Assembly: GCA_947311845.1 (NCBI GenBank)
Contig: CAMZMU010000020.1
Span: 36,245,398-36,309,397, forward strand
Source of the DNA: Poa pratensis
Lineage: Eukaryota; Streptophyta; Magnoliopsida; Poales; Poaceae
DNA length: 64,000 nt
Reading direction: 5' to 3'
The position numbers and the translations under genes are program-made. Below are positions 1 through 11,450 of the stretch, piece by piece. The notes beneath the pieces were generated by a model. That model had not been told where the DNA came from and did not search any database. It saw nothing but the letters and a program-made list of their open reading frames with translations. Position 1 is the stretch's first letter. Every line of letters begins with the position of its first letter.

Positions 1-372
1 CGGCTGGCGGGTGTGTGTCTCTCTCTCAATAGACGGCATAGCATTTTCAATGGAGGGCCCGAAAGGGATATAAAATAGACAATTGTTCGATCGGTGTTAT
101 GGTTGAAGTTCGCAAGTAAGAAACGGTTCTCTTGCGAAAGCCATAGCAGCCACGTAAAATTGCAAAAGGATAAAGTAGAAACGTCAAACTTTGTTTTGCA
201 GAGGCATGGTTAATGTGGTATGGTCACGGTAAGTTTTACGAATTGTTCAAACTGTCGGCACGAGGAGGCGCCGTGGACTTTGGCGCCATGCCAGGGTGCG
301 TGATCAAGATCAAGGCGCAAGACCATATCACATCGCACATTATTATTTTTATGATATTTGTGTTGTGTGCAT
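1..372. other. Unassigned sequence before the LTR
   Basis: I see no convincing gene. The short open frames here (under 75 codons) lack recognisable motifs. This is probably the flank of the following LTR, or the decayed 3' part of another element. Confidence 0.3.
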
Positions 373-1241
373 TGTTGGATGTATGCCCAAAAGGCAATAA
401 AGTTTAACATCTGATTCATAATTATGCTTCATGATTCTATGCTATAACTACGGTGACTCCTGAATATGTGATTTAGAGGAAAACTCATTCGCACGTGTAG
501 AGACATGAACAGAATAAAGTATACCCTAGTCTTACCTTTTAGACTAATTCGTTGATTGCTTGAGACCACGTTTTCCTGGTCTGGGACATTGTTTATGTCA
601 GCGTCAATGAGTGGCATATTGTTGGTGGAAACAATATGGCTGGGTAGACCCAAATCATTGATATGCTAAGAAGATTCCAAAGTGTTTTTTGTCCTTAGTG
701 CAATATCGCAGATGGTTATTATATGACATGTCCTTAGACCATGAGGTTATTAGGGTTATGTATACTAGAAGAATTACTTTGGTACTGTCAACCATCACGA
801 CCGTAACTGGGTGATCATAACGGCAGTCACTGGGTGATTCTGAAGGTGTGCATATATCCTAATGTTTCAAGATGGAAAATTACTCCTCTGTCAAAAGAGA
901 GATACATCCAGGGATCACTCGGTGTGTATGATATCCAATATGTTCTGCAGATAATGCATGATGAAGTTACATCATGTGGGATATCGGATTACGGGAACGA
1001 GAAAAAGGAAACTTACCGATAACGAAATAGACAAAGATATAGTGAATCAGGGATTGATTCATGGAAATATCAGGAATACTTTATCTCGGGTAAGTTCAGT
1101 ATCATGATTAATGGGAATGACGAATTAATAATCAAAAGGTTTAACAGAGTGTCATTCGCATAATGGTAGCAGTTATTCAGGTAGCCCATGTACCTGACCC
1201 TGGCCGGTGATTAGATGGAAACATCTAATTATAGCAACACG
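373..1241 (+). mobile_element. BARE/Angela-like Copia LTR, first part
   Basis: The segment opens with TGTTGGATGTATGCCC and then AAAGGCAATAAA, which resembles the conserved start of BARE/WIS/Angela LTRs (family knowledge). Later blocks around 735-840 (CCTTAGACCATGAG, then CGTAACTGGGTGATCATAA) also follow the order known for that LTR. The sequence is diverged and carries no reading frame. It stops at the CACTA insertion and resumes after it, so 373-1241 and 2939-about 4600 look like two halves of one LTR. The family assignment rests on remembered consensus features, not an alignment. Confidence 0.6.
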
Positions 1242-2938
1242 CACTAGTACAGAACGACACATAGCATACCCCTCTATGGAAACGGTAGAACAAAGACAAC
1301 AGACTTTCTACAGTATGCGTCACAATGGACACGGTTAATAGAAAGTGCATGTCTCGCGCGCGACACAATGGCAACGGACAAAAAAAATCTAACCGTAGCT
1401 GATATATCTGTGACGGTTAAAAAATACATCCGTATGCAATTAAACCTCGATTCAATAAATAGTCTCGACCGCGGAACCCTAAGTCCACGCACAAGTCCTC
1501 TACCTTATCCTCTCCCACAGCCGCCCACCTCCTTCGTTCCCCTCTCCACCCACCACCTCCTCTCACATATCTCGCCACTGCCGGCATCGGCAGGCCGTCG
1601 CCGTCGATGAGGTAACACGTCTGACGAGATCGACTCAAGGAAGGAAGGTGGAGCTGTTGCCGGAGCGGCGGCGCTGGAGGTTCTCGCAGATCCAAGTGTG
1701 TCGGCACAATGGATCTGGAGCAGCGGCGGTACTGGCTGGAGAGCACACGCGCGTAGGAGGCGGGCATGGATCCAGCCAGCCAGCAGCGCGATGTCCTCTG
1801 TTTCCTCCGTGCCGCTCCTCCTCGCGGTCACCATCGTCCTCGCCGCATGCCGCAGCGCTGCGCCACCAGGCACGCATGTGACGCGCGTCCCCGGCTTCGA
1901 GGGCGCAATCCCGTCCAAGCACTACGCCATCTTGCTCTGGCTCCACGGCGGGCCTGGGTGCTCAAGCTTCGACTGCTTTATCTACGAGTATGGTGCGTTC
2001 ATCCATCCTCTCATCCCTGCCTGTATCATTCATCTCTGCTTTTGGCGAAACAGGGATTTTGTCGTCTCGTTCCTTGATTCCGCATAAAAATCCCGTTTCC
2101 TTAGTAGAAATCTATAGTAGTTTGTTGCATCAGATTCGTCAGTAATTCAGTGTTATATCAGAGCAAATTTATTTATTTATTCAGAATTCTTTCTGGGCTT
2201 CTCTTCCTGTGAAATCCTTGATCTGTAGTTTCCTCAGAGATTCCTAGTGCTCAGCTGGCTTGCACCCAGCCAGATCTGCAGTTTTAGCATATATGCCCGA
2301 CTCTTGTGTTTTGCTCCTTCCCACAGATTTTTCCTCTTCTGAATTTTTTCATAGTTCTGCGTGGTTAAACAACGATAGTTAACAGGTACGACCGTGAGAC
2401 AATGTAGTCTTATTAAATTTTTTTGTTTCGAATTGATCAACGATGGTATGGTAATTTGATCATCTTTTTTGTTTTTGTGTCTGCAGACCTTGGAATCAGA
2501 TGTTAACATCTCCTACATGTGTAGCACCGGCCGACACAGTTGTAGCAGCAATCTAATGTATATTTGCTAGTTACATGCAGTTTTTTTTAGGAATTTCCTG
2601 TAAGACGAATCCTTTGTATATTTTGAATTGTATCCCCTACCGTTCAAACTGTGTGACTTTGCAAAAGTATATATATTAATATGTGCTTTTATGTGTATCT
2701 TATCCAATGGGACAATCTTGCATGCGTTACCGACCAGATTATGTACGTCATTAATGGCTACCGGCAGCGGTCGGTCGCCTGGCTTTTTTATATTATATTT
2801 GGCACGCAAAGGAAACGGTCAAAGTGATCCGTTACAAATGAGCTGCTTCACATCAGTATCGGAAGTGGGGCAACGGATGCTTTCTCCGTTGCCATAGAAG
2901 GTTTGCCCCCGTTGCCATAGTGTCGCTCTGTACTAGTG
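1242..2938. mobile_element. Non-autonomous CACTA transposon with a captured gene fragment
   Basis: The left end reads CACTAGTACAGAACGACAC. The right end, read in reverse complement, is CACTAGTACAGAGCGACAC, so the terminal inverted repeats begin with CACTA and differ at one position. A 3-bp target duplication ACG flanks the element (1239-1241 and 2939-2941), the length expected for CACTA elements. Subterminal repeats of an ATGG-AACGG type recur near both ends (for example around 1275, 1325, 1369, 2810, 2870, 2895 and 2912). At about 1.7 kb it has no transposase and must be non-autonomous. It holds a piece of a serine carboxypeptidase gene and sits inside the BARE-like LTR. Confidence 0.88.
1791..1992 (+). 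pseudogene. Captured serine carboxypeptidase-like (SCPL) first-exon fragment
   Basis: From ATG 1791 the frame gives a hydrophobic signal-peptide-like start (VPLLLAVTIVLAAC), then THVTRVPGFEGAIPSKHYA, typical of the mature N-terminus of plant serine carboxypeptidases, then LLWLHGGPGCSSFD, the conserved WLNGGPGCSS motif with N changed to H. About 30 residues normally lying between SKHYA and the LWL motif are missing, so there is an internal deletion. The exon ends at TATG|GTGCG (1992) and no later exons with the Ser, Asp or His catalytic residues follow. It lies wholly inside the CACTA element and is best read as a transduplicated gene fragment without enzyme function. Confidence 0.8.
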
Positions 2939-4600
2939 ACGTTATCGAACCTGTAGGGTAACACGCTTAAGTCAGTTCTAGTTTGTTGTGTATATGGTTG
3001 GTCTGGATATCGAGAGAGTATCACCGGAATGGTTTCTGCATGGTAGATAATATCTTTATCAGAGAGATTGGATTATGCAGACACTGGGTGTCTCGGAGTA
3101 ATAGAAATAGTTTCTATCACTAGTCGGATTTATTCCGAGGGTTTATATAAGAGGGAAATATTTATCCAGAGTATTTTGTCTGTGGACATTGGGTGTCCCG
3201 GGTCATGTAAAAGTGTTTTATATGATAAGTAATTAATTCGGGAAATATTCTGTAAAAGGAAATATTCAAATAAGAATTAATTAGACAAAATGTTAATTAG
3301 TTAAATATTAATTTATTTAATTGATAAATAATTATTGGAAAAATATTAAGCCCAATAAAAGGTGGCTACCATGTGGGCCCTGCAGCCGCACCACCACTGT
3401 AGTGGTGGGCCGAGCCGTGCGGGGGGGGGGGGATCCCCCCATTATCCGAAACCCTAGTGGGCCAAAGGGCCCATGGGGGGAGGCGACCGGCGGCGGCAAC
3501 GGTGGCCACATGGGTTGGGCGGTGCGGCGGGCCCCACCTGGGTTCAGTGCGGCCGGGCGGGCCCCACCCGGGGCGGTGCGGCGGTGGCCCCACATGGGGC
3601 GGTGCAAGGAAGGAGGGGGGAAGGCGAGTTGGAGTCCAACTCCAACTCCTCCTCCCAAACCGAATTGGGCTAGGGGTCTTTCCCCTTGCCCAAGTCCCTC
3701 CACCCTCTTGGCCATCTATATAAACCCCACCCCCTCCTATTTGGAGACACACAAGTTTAGATCTCTTCTAGTTGGATTAGAGGGAACCTCTAAATATTTA
3801 GAGGGATCCTCCCCGATTAGATCTAAATATGTAATCTCTCTCTCCTCCTTCTCTTGTGTTGAGATCTCCACCTTCATATACACAGCGGTGAGTGCTTCAA
3901 GCATGGACGGCGAAGCCCTACTGAAATAGTTCCAATGTATGCGTGCGAAACTCAGAGGGGTGATCCGTTGAGAAACGATTGACCCTAACTCACTCTGTTG
4001 GATCAAGGCGGGACGCAAGGAGTCTATGATATTCTCTCGGCTAGGCTTAGCCGAGGGAGTTCTTCCACAAGCTTCATCAATGTCGTCATCGACATCTCTT
4101 CCGCTCCAACGGTGTCGGTAACGATTTACAGTTGGATCAAATATGCATGTCTTGTTTGTTTTCCATGCACGCAATCCAATATGCATCCTATTATTTGCTA
4201 CTATTAGATATACGACGGTAGCACTAATAGGATGATCCCTTAATTAAATACCAAAATTGTGTTCTCCCTTAGTGTGCACCACCAAGAAAGTTCTCCGTTA
4301 TGAAGCACGCCGTGATGATCGGGTGTTACACATCTCGGCGTTCGCATATAGTGGGTGTAAACCACATTGCACTGCAGATACACTAAGGTTAGATTGGCGA
4401 ACATAGTATGTACAGACATAGCCTCGAAACACGTGAGATCGAAAGATCGAGCATGAGTCGCATGAATGATGTGATCGACATTTCGATGTCCACCTTTGCA
4501 GCTGTGCCGCCGGTCGTGACGATCGGGGGTGGTACAGTGAATTGGGGTCGTGTAATCGCTAAGATATTTTTAGGGATGACAATCTTAGTGGAGTCTGTTT
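2939..4600 (+). mobile_element. BARE/Angela-like Copia LTR, second part
   Basis: Directly after the CACTA right end the sequence resumes with an LTR-like stretch (ATCGAACCTGTAGGGTAAC, later CACCGGAATGG) that continues the LTR order interrupted at 1241. It contains a G-tract at 3421-3432, a GC-rich segment, a TATA box near 3717 and a transcribed-leader-like region up to about 4200. I could not place the 3' LTR end or a primer-binding site exactly, so the right boundary is approximate. The open frames at 3321-3929 are incidental. Confidence 0.55.
3717..3725 (+). promoter_or_regulatory. TATA box of the degenerate LTR
   Basis: TATATAAAC lies at the junction between the GC-rich U3-like part and the leader-like part of the LTR, where a Copia LTR promoter would be expected. 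Activity today is unlikely because the element is decayed. Confidence 0.5.
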
Positions 4601-4689
4601 GATAATTTGATTATAAACTAAACTTACCATTATAAACTTAGTGTTAAAAGTTCTTGCGAATATCTCTGTAGATTATTGCTTACTACAAC

Positions 4690-5330
4690 GACACTTTCGA
4701 GTTCGGCCCGTTCCTTCGTGGTCCGTCACTTAAATCTGATGGGTCCAACTTCATCGACTGGTACCAATAGATGAGGGACACCCTCAACTACAATGGCATA
4801 CTCTATGTGATAGAAGAACCTTTAGGAGATCCACTAGGAGACTCCGCGGGCGAGGAGGATGATGTTGATTATCGCAAGCGTCGTGATATCTCCATTTCTA
4901 TCCAGTGCACTATGTATTGCAACATGGAGCCTTACTTGAAAAATCGTTTCAAGAATACCCAACCATTTGAGATGGTTGATGAGCTTAAGACAATGTTCAT
5001 ACAACAGATAAGGCTGATGAAATTTGAGCACCTGGACTTGTTTCTTTCAATCAAGATGGAAGAAAATACCTGTTTTGAAAGTCATTTGAGGAAGATGCAC
5101 GACGTGCATAGGCGCCTCACAGTTGATTTGGATTACTGGATGACAGACGAGTTTGCGATAGATGGGGTGTTGCGTTCACTTCCCCCCCCCCCCCCCCCAG
5201 CTACAAAAACTACGTCCACACCTTTGTTATGACGAGGAGTGAATCAGTCACTTTTCACCAGTTCATGAGCCTGATAAGGAATCTGAAGGTGGAGCCCATA
5301 GCAGGGGAGATCATAGACGAAGAAGGTATA
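4690..5330 (+). pseudogene. Degenerate Copia-type gag (UBN2-like) fragment
   Basis: The conceptual translation contains SDGSNFIDWYQ, then a stop (TAG at 4768), then MRDTLNYNGILYVIEEPLG. This is the usual beginning of plant Copia gag proteins (a G-x-N-F-x-W-x-x-x-M/L block followed by a VLE/VIEEP block). Similarity continues through a region corresponding to the helical gag core (NTCFESHLRKMHDVHRRL) to a proline run. The frame then shifts across a poly-C tract (5181-5196) and continues in another frame as SYKNYVHTFVMTRSES. One stop and one homopolymer frameshift make it non-functional. Protease, integrase and reverse transcriptase are absent. It lies just after the BARE-like LTR and may be its remnant. 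Confidence 0.7.
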
Positions 5331-5985
5331 TATTTGATATACATGTTGTAAATGTTTTATCTTGCAAACACTTGTTACAGTTATTAAAGTATTTGATGCT
5401 TATTCTGTTTTATGAAAACATGACCCACTGTTGAGTGATTTGGAGGAGATGAGGAGATGATGCGCGGCATGCATAAACAGTTGATGGCCAACCATGATCT
5501 TCTTCTATAGTTATCATTTTTGATTAGTAGATTTGAATAAAGCTTTGTAATCGGATTGAGTATGATATTTTAGTGTTTCTTGTATCTTGCAAGACAGTTA
5601 TTCATATATGTAAGGAAACAAGCCTGTTGTTTTATGATTATGAATAAAATCTTTTCATCTCAATGATAACACATTAAACATTGACAAATGAATAAAATGC
5701 TGAAAATATCCAAAGTTAGTAATGACATCGTTTCGAAAAACGACACTATTAATTTTATTAGATTTGTTGGCAAATATCTTGATGTATGACACGCACAAGA
5801 ACACAAAACTATCCCCTTAGTACAAACTAATCTCTAGTTTATCACTTCTCCTTTGCCTCCAAATGGCCCCTCCGCACATGACACTTTTAGTTTTCTCTTA
5901 TCGATATCTTTCCGGCTGCTGTTCAAAACTAGGAAAGTTGAAACATCGATTGGAGGTGTATTACATTGACATAGTTACACCGTTA
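5331..5985. other. AT-rich sequence without a recognised gene
   Basis: This stretch is AT-rich and contains only short frames. It is probably retrotransposon-derived, since it lies between a Copia gag remnant and Gypsy-like DNA, but I could not assign it. Confidence 0.3.
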
Positions 5986-6990
5986 ATTGCATTGCTGATG
6001 AGGACATCCCTAGTCCTTTACCATTTTCTTCCATTGATGATGTTGCTGTTCAAGACAAGCCCAATGAAGTGAGGATTGGACCAATGAAAGAGCTCGTGCC
6101 AAGCTACTTGGACAATAGGTGAATTCACTCTTAATTGAATATGATGTTTGTAATAATGAGAACTTTATACTACCTAAGTCCATGCACTTGTGTATGATCA
6201 GCGTTATTGATAACACGAACGTTGGAGGAGGGCTAGAGGAGCAGCAAGAATTGGAGTACAACGTCCCCAATGGCGCGAGGGAGGAGCGGGAGGCAGGCGC
6301 AAGAAGGGATGACGAAGGAGGAGCCAGGCAGCCCGGCCAGGCCAACCTAGCACGGCCTAGGCCGGCCACACACCCGACGCACCCGGCCTACTCGACACCC
6401 GAGGCCAGCTCAGCCCGGCCTAGGCCGGCCGCCGAGTGCCAGAGGCGCCCGGCCTGCCCATGACCTAGGCCGACCCAGCCCGGCCAGGGCGGCCGTCACG
6501 ATGGCCTACGTGCCTAGTTTGGCCGAACCAGTTTTCTGGTCGGCTTGTATCAGGTCGGGTTAGCCGCATGTGGCGCCCAAGGTTAGTGGGGCGTCTCCCC
6601 TAGTCCTAATATACCCTAGAGCTGCGAGTTTATTAGGTTAGACCACGTTTAAGATAAACCCTAGATTGGATTGCTAAGCATTCATCTATATTCGAATTCC
6701 TCTTGTTGCGATCAGGAATTCACCCCTCCACTTTGTTTCGATCTGGAGGTTATTGCTACCAAAGTTTGAGTGTGATCTGTTGTTCCACTGGGAATTAGTA
6801 GATTGCAGAACCGCTTCGTGGTCGGCGGCTACGTTGCACAAGTGTGAGGTGTTGCGAATATCCATTGGGTTGAAGAGCTGTTGCATTGGCAACATGGGAT
6901 GAGCCAGAGAGTTCGTCAGGATCTTGCAAGTTATCTTCCACCAATCATCGATTTACCCGCAGCTCACTGAGAAGATCGGGCCCCCCATAT
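5986..6990 (+). mobile_element. Decayed Gypsy-type retrotransposon 3' region
   Basis: Around 6050-6215 broken frames give a GPM..RARAK.L-like block, VNSLLIEYD, then NFILPKSMHLCMI. These resemble the C-terminal end of grass Gypsy polyproteins (family knowledge). A GC-rich region with many GGCC-rich motifs follows at 6240-6540. Next comes LTR-like DNA (6600-6990) with AAACCCTAGATTGG, TCTATATTCGAATTCC and CACTGAGAAGATCGGGCCC, typical in style of grass Gypsy LTR leaders. No frame is intact. The assignment is by style and short motifs only. Confidence 0.45.
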
Positions 6991-8640
6991 CAATAGCTAT
7001 AAAAACAAAGCCTTTGTGTGCCTATTTATGTGGTCGTGTGATTTCATTTGGGTGTAGTCCGCTCGGGGGATGCTAGCTTACGGTCACCTGTGCCTCAGGT
7101 CAATTTTTTGACCGACACTGTAGCACGGTACCTGTCAAAACAAGCCGCACTGCCGGAGAGGAGGGGAAAGAGACCGCCACCTCCATCTCCTCCGCCACCG
7201 GCACCGGCCTCCCGCCCGCGGCCGGCGCCCTGCCGCGACGCCTTGCCGCCCCACCTTGCCCTGATCTCTCCCTCCGCCGATCCGCCGCCACCCTGGGTAT
7301 CCCTTTAAGCTCCGCCTTCTCCTCTTTATTCTTCGGCCGACGCCCCCCCTCGCACTGTCCATCTTAAGTCTATTGCTCGCCGCCGACTCGCTCCATCCTC
7401 GCCGGATGCCTTCTCCTTCGCGCCTCCCTGGCGGTCGGCGTGGCGTCGCCGATGCCGGCTCGGTTGGTGGGTGGCGGTCGTGGCAGGAGAGGGGAAGGGA
7501 GAGACTTGTAACGTGGGTGGAAAATGGCTAGTGCCATGGAAGAGAAAAGGGGATCGAGAAAGAAAGGGAGAAGAAGAAGACGCGTAACGAGAGTGGGGTC
7601 CTCGCGAGATTGGCGTGTAACGTGGATGGGGTCCACGATGGATGCACGCGTCGCCCAGTGACCATGTCACCGGTCACCCTGAAAAGAGTCGTCCCTAGTC
7701 TGCTTGCCTCTTGGGTTGTGTCTTTTGGTTGTCTTTCGTGACCAAGTTTGTTACGGTTTTCTTCTAATTTTCTACAATTAATTAGACAATTCTCTTCTTC
7801 TTAATTAATAGATGAGGCACATATTTTGCCTCGTTTTTTTTTTTTAAATCAGATCAAACGGTAATTTCTTATTTGAATTTTATTCCCCATTCGAGTTTAG
7901 GCTAACTATCCTATGTTTATCCAACTGCTCTGTGGAATTTATGTATTGTTTATCTATGTGTTATTTCAATTGTGTGTAATATATAAAAAAATATTTTTAA
8001 ATTTATATGATTTTTTCTAAAATGTTACAAATCTATTTGTTAGAACATTTCAGAAAACTAGTTGGCATGTACGTGCAACGCACGTTTTCACAATTAAATG
8101 GGGACACACAAATCTCAGACCAAAGCCAACGAAACTGGTGCACGACGATAAAGACGTGCTCATTGGGTGGCTTCTCGACCTGGCCGCGGCGGCGCAGGTG
8201 GAGGTGAGGAATAAACTTATCTTGGGGGGTGGGGATCGGGTGGGAGGTTCGCCGGCATCGAGGAAGAGGGGGGGGGGGGTTTAGAGGGATGCCGGGGTGG
8301 CGTGGGCGGCGGTTGAGGAGGGCGGGGCGGCGCTCGCGCCGCCGGCGCGGGTGGCGGCAGCAGGCGACCTAGCCGGCGGAGGAGGGGGGGATTGGGGGAG
8401 GAGTAGGCGGCGGGGACTAGGGGCGGAGTAGGCGGCGGAGGAGACCGAACGAGCGAAGCGGAGGCGGGCGGTGACGCCGTCGGTGGTGAGGAAGATGAGG
8501 TAACGGTGCGCGTTTGGGTGCGAACCGTTGCTTAAGGCCTAGAATAGGACCTCCCAGTGCACGCTAGTCGCTACGAGCGACGCATAGAGATAGTCCATTT
8601 AGTAACACGGCCCGGTCCATGGCCTATGTTGTACCGTAGC
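6991..8640. other. Intergenic, low-complexity GC-rich and AT-rich stretches
   Basis: There is CCG/GGC-rich low-complexity DNA at 7150-7480 and 8180-8480, with AT-rich DNA between. A short inverted motif ACGTGC-AAC-GCACGT occurs at 8070-8084. I find no gene. The purine-rich stretch at 8250-8480 may be weak promoter-distal sequence of the Sm-G gene. Confidence 0.3.
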
Positions 8641-8826
8641 CCGGTCCATGGCCGCGAGCATTTTAGGGTTTTGAGGCTGCCGCTGGCATCATCGCCTCGC
8701 CGCCCGTCCCTTTAAAACCACGACGCGCCGCCTCTGGTTTACGGCGTCGCTAGGGTTCTGTCACGCAGAGAAGAAGAGAAGAGAGAGAGAGCTCCGAGAT
8801 CCCGTCGTCTTCTTTAAGTCGCAGCC
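8641..8826 (+). promoter_or_regulatory. Putative promoter and 5'UTR of the Sm-G gene
   Basis: Upstream of the ATG there are AGGGTTT-type telo-box motifs (TTTTAGGGTTTTG near 8661 and a CTAGGGTTC near 8751) and a TTTAAAA element near 8711 that could serve as a TATA box. A purine-rich GAAGAAGAGAAGAGAGAGAG stretch lies close to the likely transcript start. Telo-boxes are frequent in promoters of plant translation and splicing genes, which suits a snRNP protein. Exact start sites are not visible. Confidence 0.5.
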
Positions 8827-9781
8827 ATGAGCCGATCGGGCCAGCCTCCGGATCTCAAGAAGTAAGCATAAACCACCTCCTCCTCCGTTCCAGATCACGA
8901 TATCCTCATGCTCATCTCTCTGTACTATGGTTCAGGTATCAGCGTACTGATTTGAGTTTATCTTCCTTTGACATAATCGCAGGTACATGGACAAGAAGCT
9001 ACAGAGTAAGCGAGAAATCTGTTTACTATTTACCTATTTTTGCAATTCGTTTTCTCGGTCGTTCGATTTGCTTGTGAATCTTAGCAGTTATAAGTTTTTC
9101 GTGACCTATATACTGGTTTTTATTCCCACCGCCCTACATGATGAACGTAATATTAAGGCTATGGATTTATCTCCAAATGAAGCTATATTCTGTCATAGTT
9201 ACTCTGATAGGGCATTCAATGCTATTTTCATTTCTTATGTAGCATGTAGGCCAAACTAAGTATTATGATACTTGCTGTCTTTTTTAGTACTCTGTCAACG
9301 TGTTCTTCTTTTAGTGAATCGTTGTCCCTTTTAAACTCCATGTTGGTCGGCTGCTCTATATGATGATACTACGAAACAAGCTATGGATTAATTTCCATAT
9401 GAGGCTCTTTTGTCATAGTTACTCTGATAGGTGGCCGTACCAATCTTTAGAACTTCCTGATGATCCTCGGTTATTAGCTTTGCTGGATTCTTGAACTGAT
9501 CGTTCTTTTTTGCCAGTCAAGATGAACGCCAACCGTGTTGTTATTGGCACCCTTCGAGGATTTGATCAGTTCATGAATCTGGTGGTGGACAACACCGTGG
9601 AGGTCAATGGGGATGAGAGGACTGATATCGGGATGGTGGTACGTATGCTGCCATTGTTAGTTTACTTGTCATTAATCCGTATGCACAATATGCTAAAACC
9701 CAATGTTAACTGCAGGTCGTAAGGGGAAATAGCGTTGTCATGATTGAGGCACTGGAACCAATTGCCAAGTCGCAGCAGTGA
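8827..9781 (+). CDS. SNRPG: Small nuclear ribonucleoprotein G (Sm-G), four exons
   Basis: Sm-G is one of the seven Sm proteins that form the heteroheptameric ring on U1, U2, U4 and U5 snRNAs in the nucleus and act in pre-mRNA splicing. Exons are 8827-8861, 8983-9005, 9517-9638 and 9716-9781; all introns are GT-AG and the phases join cleanly. The protein is 81 residues, close to the usual 76-80. It starts MSRSGQPPDLKKYMDKKLQ, followed by the Sm1 motif (IGTLRGFDQFMNLVVDNTVE, about residues 29-48) and the Sm2 motif (MVVVRGNSVVMIEALEP). The start is the first ATG, preceded by CAGCC. All Sm fold motifs are present, so it looks functional. It is the only clearly intact, conserved housekeeping gene in the window. 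LSM7 is a paralogous alternative, but the N-terminus and the DQFMNLV block fit Sm-G better. Confidence 0.95.
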
Positions 9782-10529
9782 ATTCCATGGAATCTGCCTT
9801 ATTTTCAAGCTTCTTACTGGTAGTGTGAAAACTGATGTATATGATATTCATGCTCATGTTGTATCTTGACTAATGTCTTCTGAAAGCATTGTGATTTGAA
9901 TGTGGATGATCTCTTACATTTTTTGCTTCTAACTTCTGTTCCAATGTCATGGTTCATTGCTATTACATTAGTATGTTGAGTCGTCATCTTATTTTAGTAA
10001 TGTATAACCCTTCTCATTATTGTTAGTACATCACTCGCTTCACTGAATTGAATCAGTTGTTTATCTGTTCTATCAGCAAAGCTGTGTTTGAGGTTTGGTA
10101 GTGTAGGATGTGTGTCAATGTGGTCAGTATCTTGTTTAAAATCTGTCAGTTACTCTTTCCTTAGCAATGTAAGATATGTTGTGATAGACTAAGTTTCTTT
10201 TCTCTTTAAGTTGCTTTGTTTGGTATTAATACAGCGAGTTAGTTTCTCTTGGTTTGTTTCTCGCGCTTGTTGGTTTTTGGAGAAGTCATCTATAAAGCAA
10301 ATAGGTTATCATGTACCAACTTTGTGTCGGAAGATGACTATATCAATTCTCGCCAACTAGCTTTTATTTTGGGAGTCTTTTGCAATAAGTCTTCTAATTT
10401 ATAAACTGGTTGGTGACAATAGCTATTACACATTAGATTCCTTGTTAGGCCTCTCATTTGTGCTCAAATCTTAGATATCTTGTTTCTCCTGTATACGAAT
10501 TTTGGATTTCTCATAAATGCTTGGCGCAT
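9782..10529. other. 3' region of the Sm-G gene
   Basis: This T-rich sequence follows the stop codon and likely includes the 3'UTR. I recognise no further gene in it. Confidence 0.35.
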
Positions 10530-11450
10530 ATTGATTCAGTTCTGCAGGATTGTGTGTATTGGCTGTACGCTTTAATGCTGTGCGTTTCTTGCCGAAAGTG
10601 TTTCCTGCTATAGCAATTTGTGGAGAGTGGGCAGTTAGGTTAAACTTGTTAATTGTTTTCCCTAACAATCATTTTCCTCTCATGTGACCTATAAAACCCT
10701 TCCTTTGATTTGATATTCTTCTTATAGTTTGTTTTAGTTTACTGTTCCAAAGAGTATTTTCTGTGAAGTGATTTAGTTTTGCAGGAATTGTGTGTATCGG
10801 CTTTACGCTCTCCTTTGCGTTTTTGCTGAAAGTTTTTCCTGCTATATCAGTTCGAGCAAAGTGGGCAGTTAGGTTAAACTTGATTATTTGTTTTCCCTAA
10901 CAATCATTTTCCTCACATCTCACCTATAAAAACCATCTTTTGATATTATTTGTTGTGTTTCAATGTTTTATTTACGAGTATTGGTGTGAATCTATTTAGT
11001 TTTGCAGGGATTGTGTGTATCGGCTTTATGCTCTCCTCTGTACGTTTTTGCCGAAAGTTTTCCCTGCTATATCAGTTCGAGCAAAGTGGGCAGTTAGGTT
11101 AAACTTGAATTTTTGTTTTCCCTAACAATCATTTTCCTCACATGTCACCTCCACGAAAATCATCTATTGATTTTATACACTTGTCAATGTTTGTTGTAGT
11201 TGTGTACTATGATTATTAGTGTGAAGAGATTTAGTTTTGAGGGGATTGTTTGTATTGGATGTACACTTTCTGCTATGTCTTTTTGCTGAAAGTATTTCTT
11301 TCTGTATCAATTTGAGCAAAGTGGCCAGTTGATTTAAACTTAATTATTTGTTTTCCCTGGCAATTATTTTCCTCTCATGTCACCTCAAGTTCGGAGTTTT
11401 TCGGTTGTATTTCTATTGAACCCTTATTTTCTACCTAATGATCTGGCTTC
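10530..11450. repeat. Four diverged tandem repeats of about 230 bp
   Basis: A unit containing GCAGGATTGTGTGTATTGG, a TTGCCGAAAGT block, AGTGGGCAGTTAGGTTAAAC and CCCTAACAATCATTTTCCTC recurs four times. The CCTAACAATC block (CCTGGCAATT in the fourth unit) starts at about 10661, 10896, 11121 and 11356, so the period is 225-235 bp. The last unit is the most diverged. No reading frame is maintained. The array lies about 0.8 kb downstream of the Sm-G gene. Confidence 0.85.

Noticed and set aside
3321..3929. 202-codon frame in the BARE-like LTR
   Set aside because: It crosses a G-tract and the TATA/leader region of the LTR; composition-driven, not a gene.
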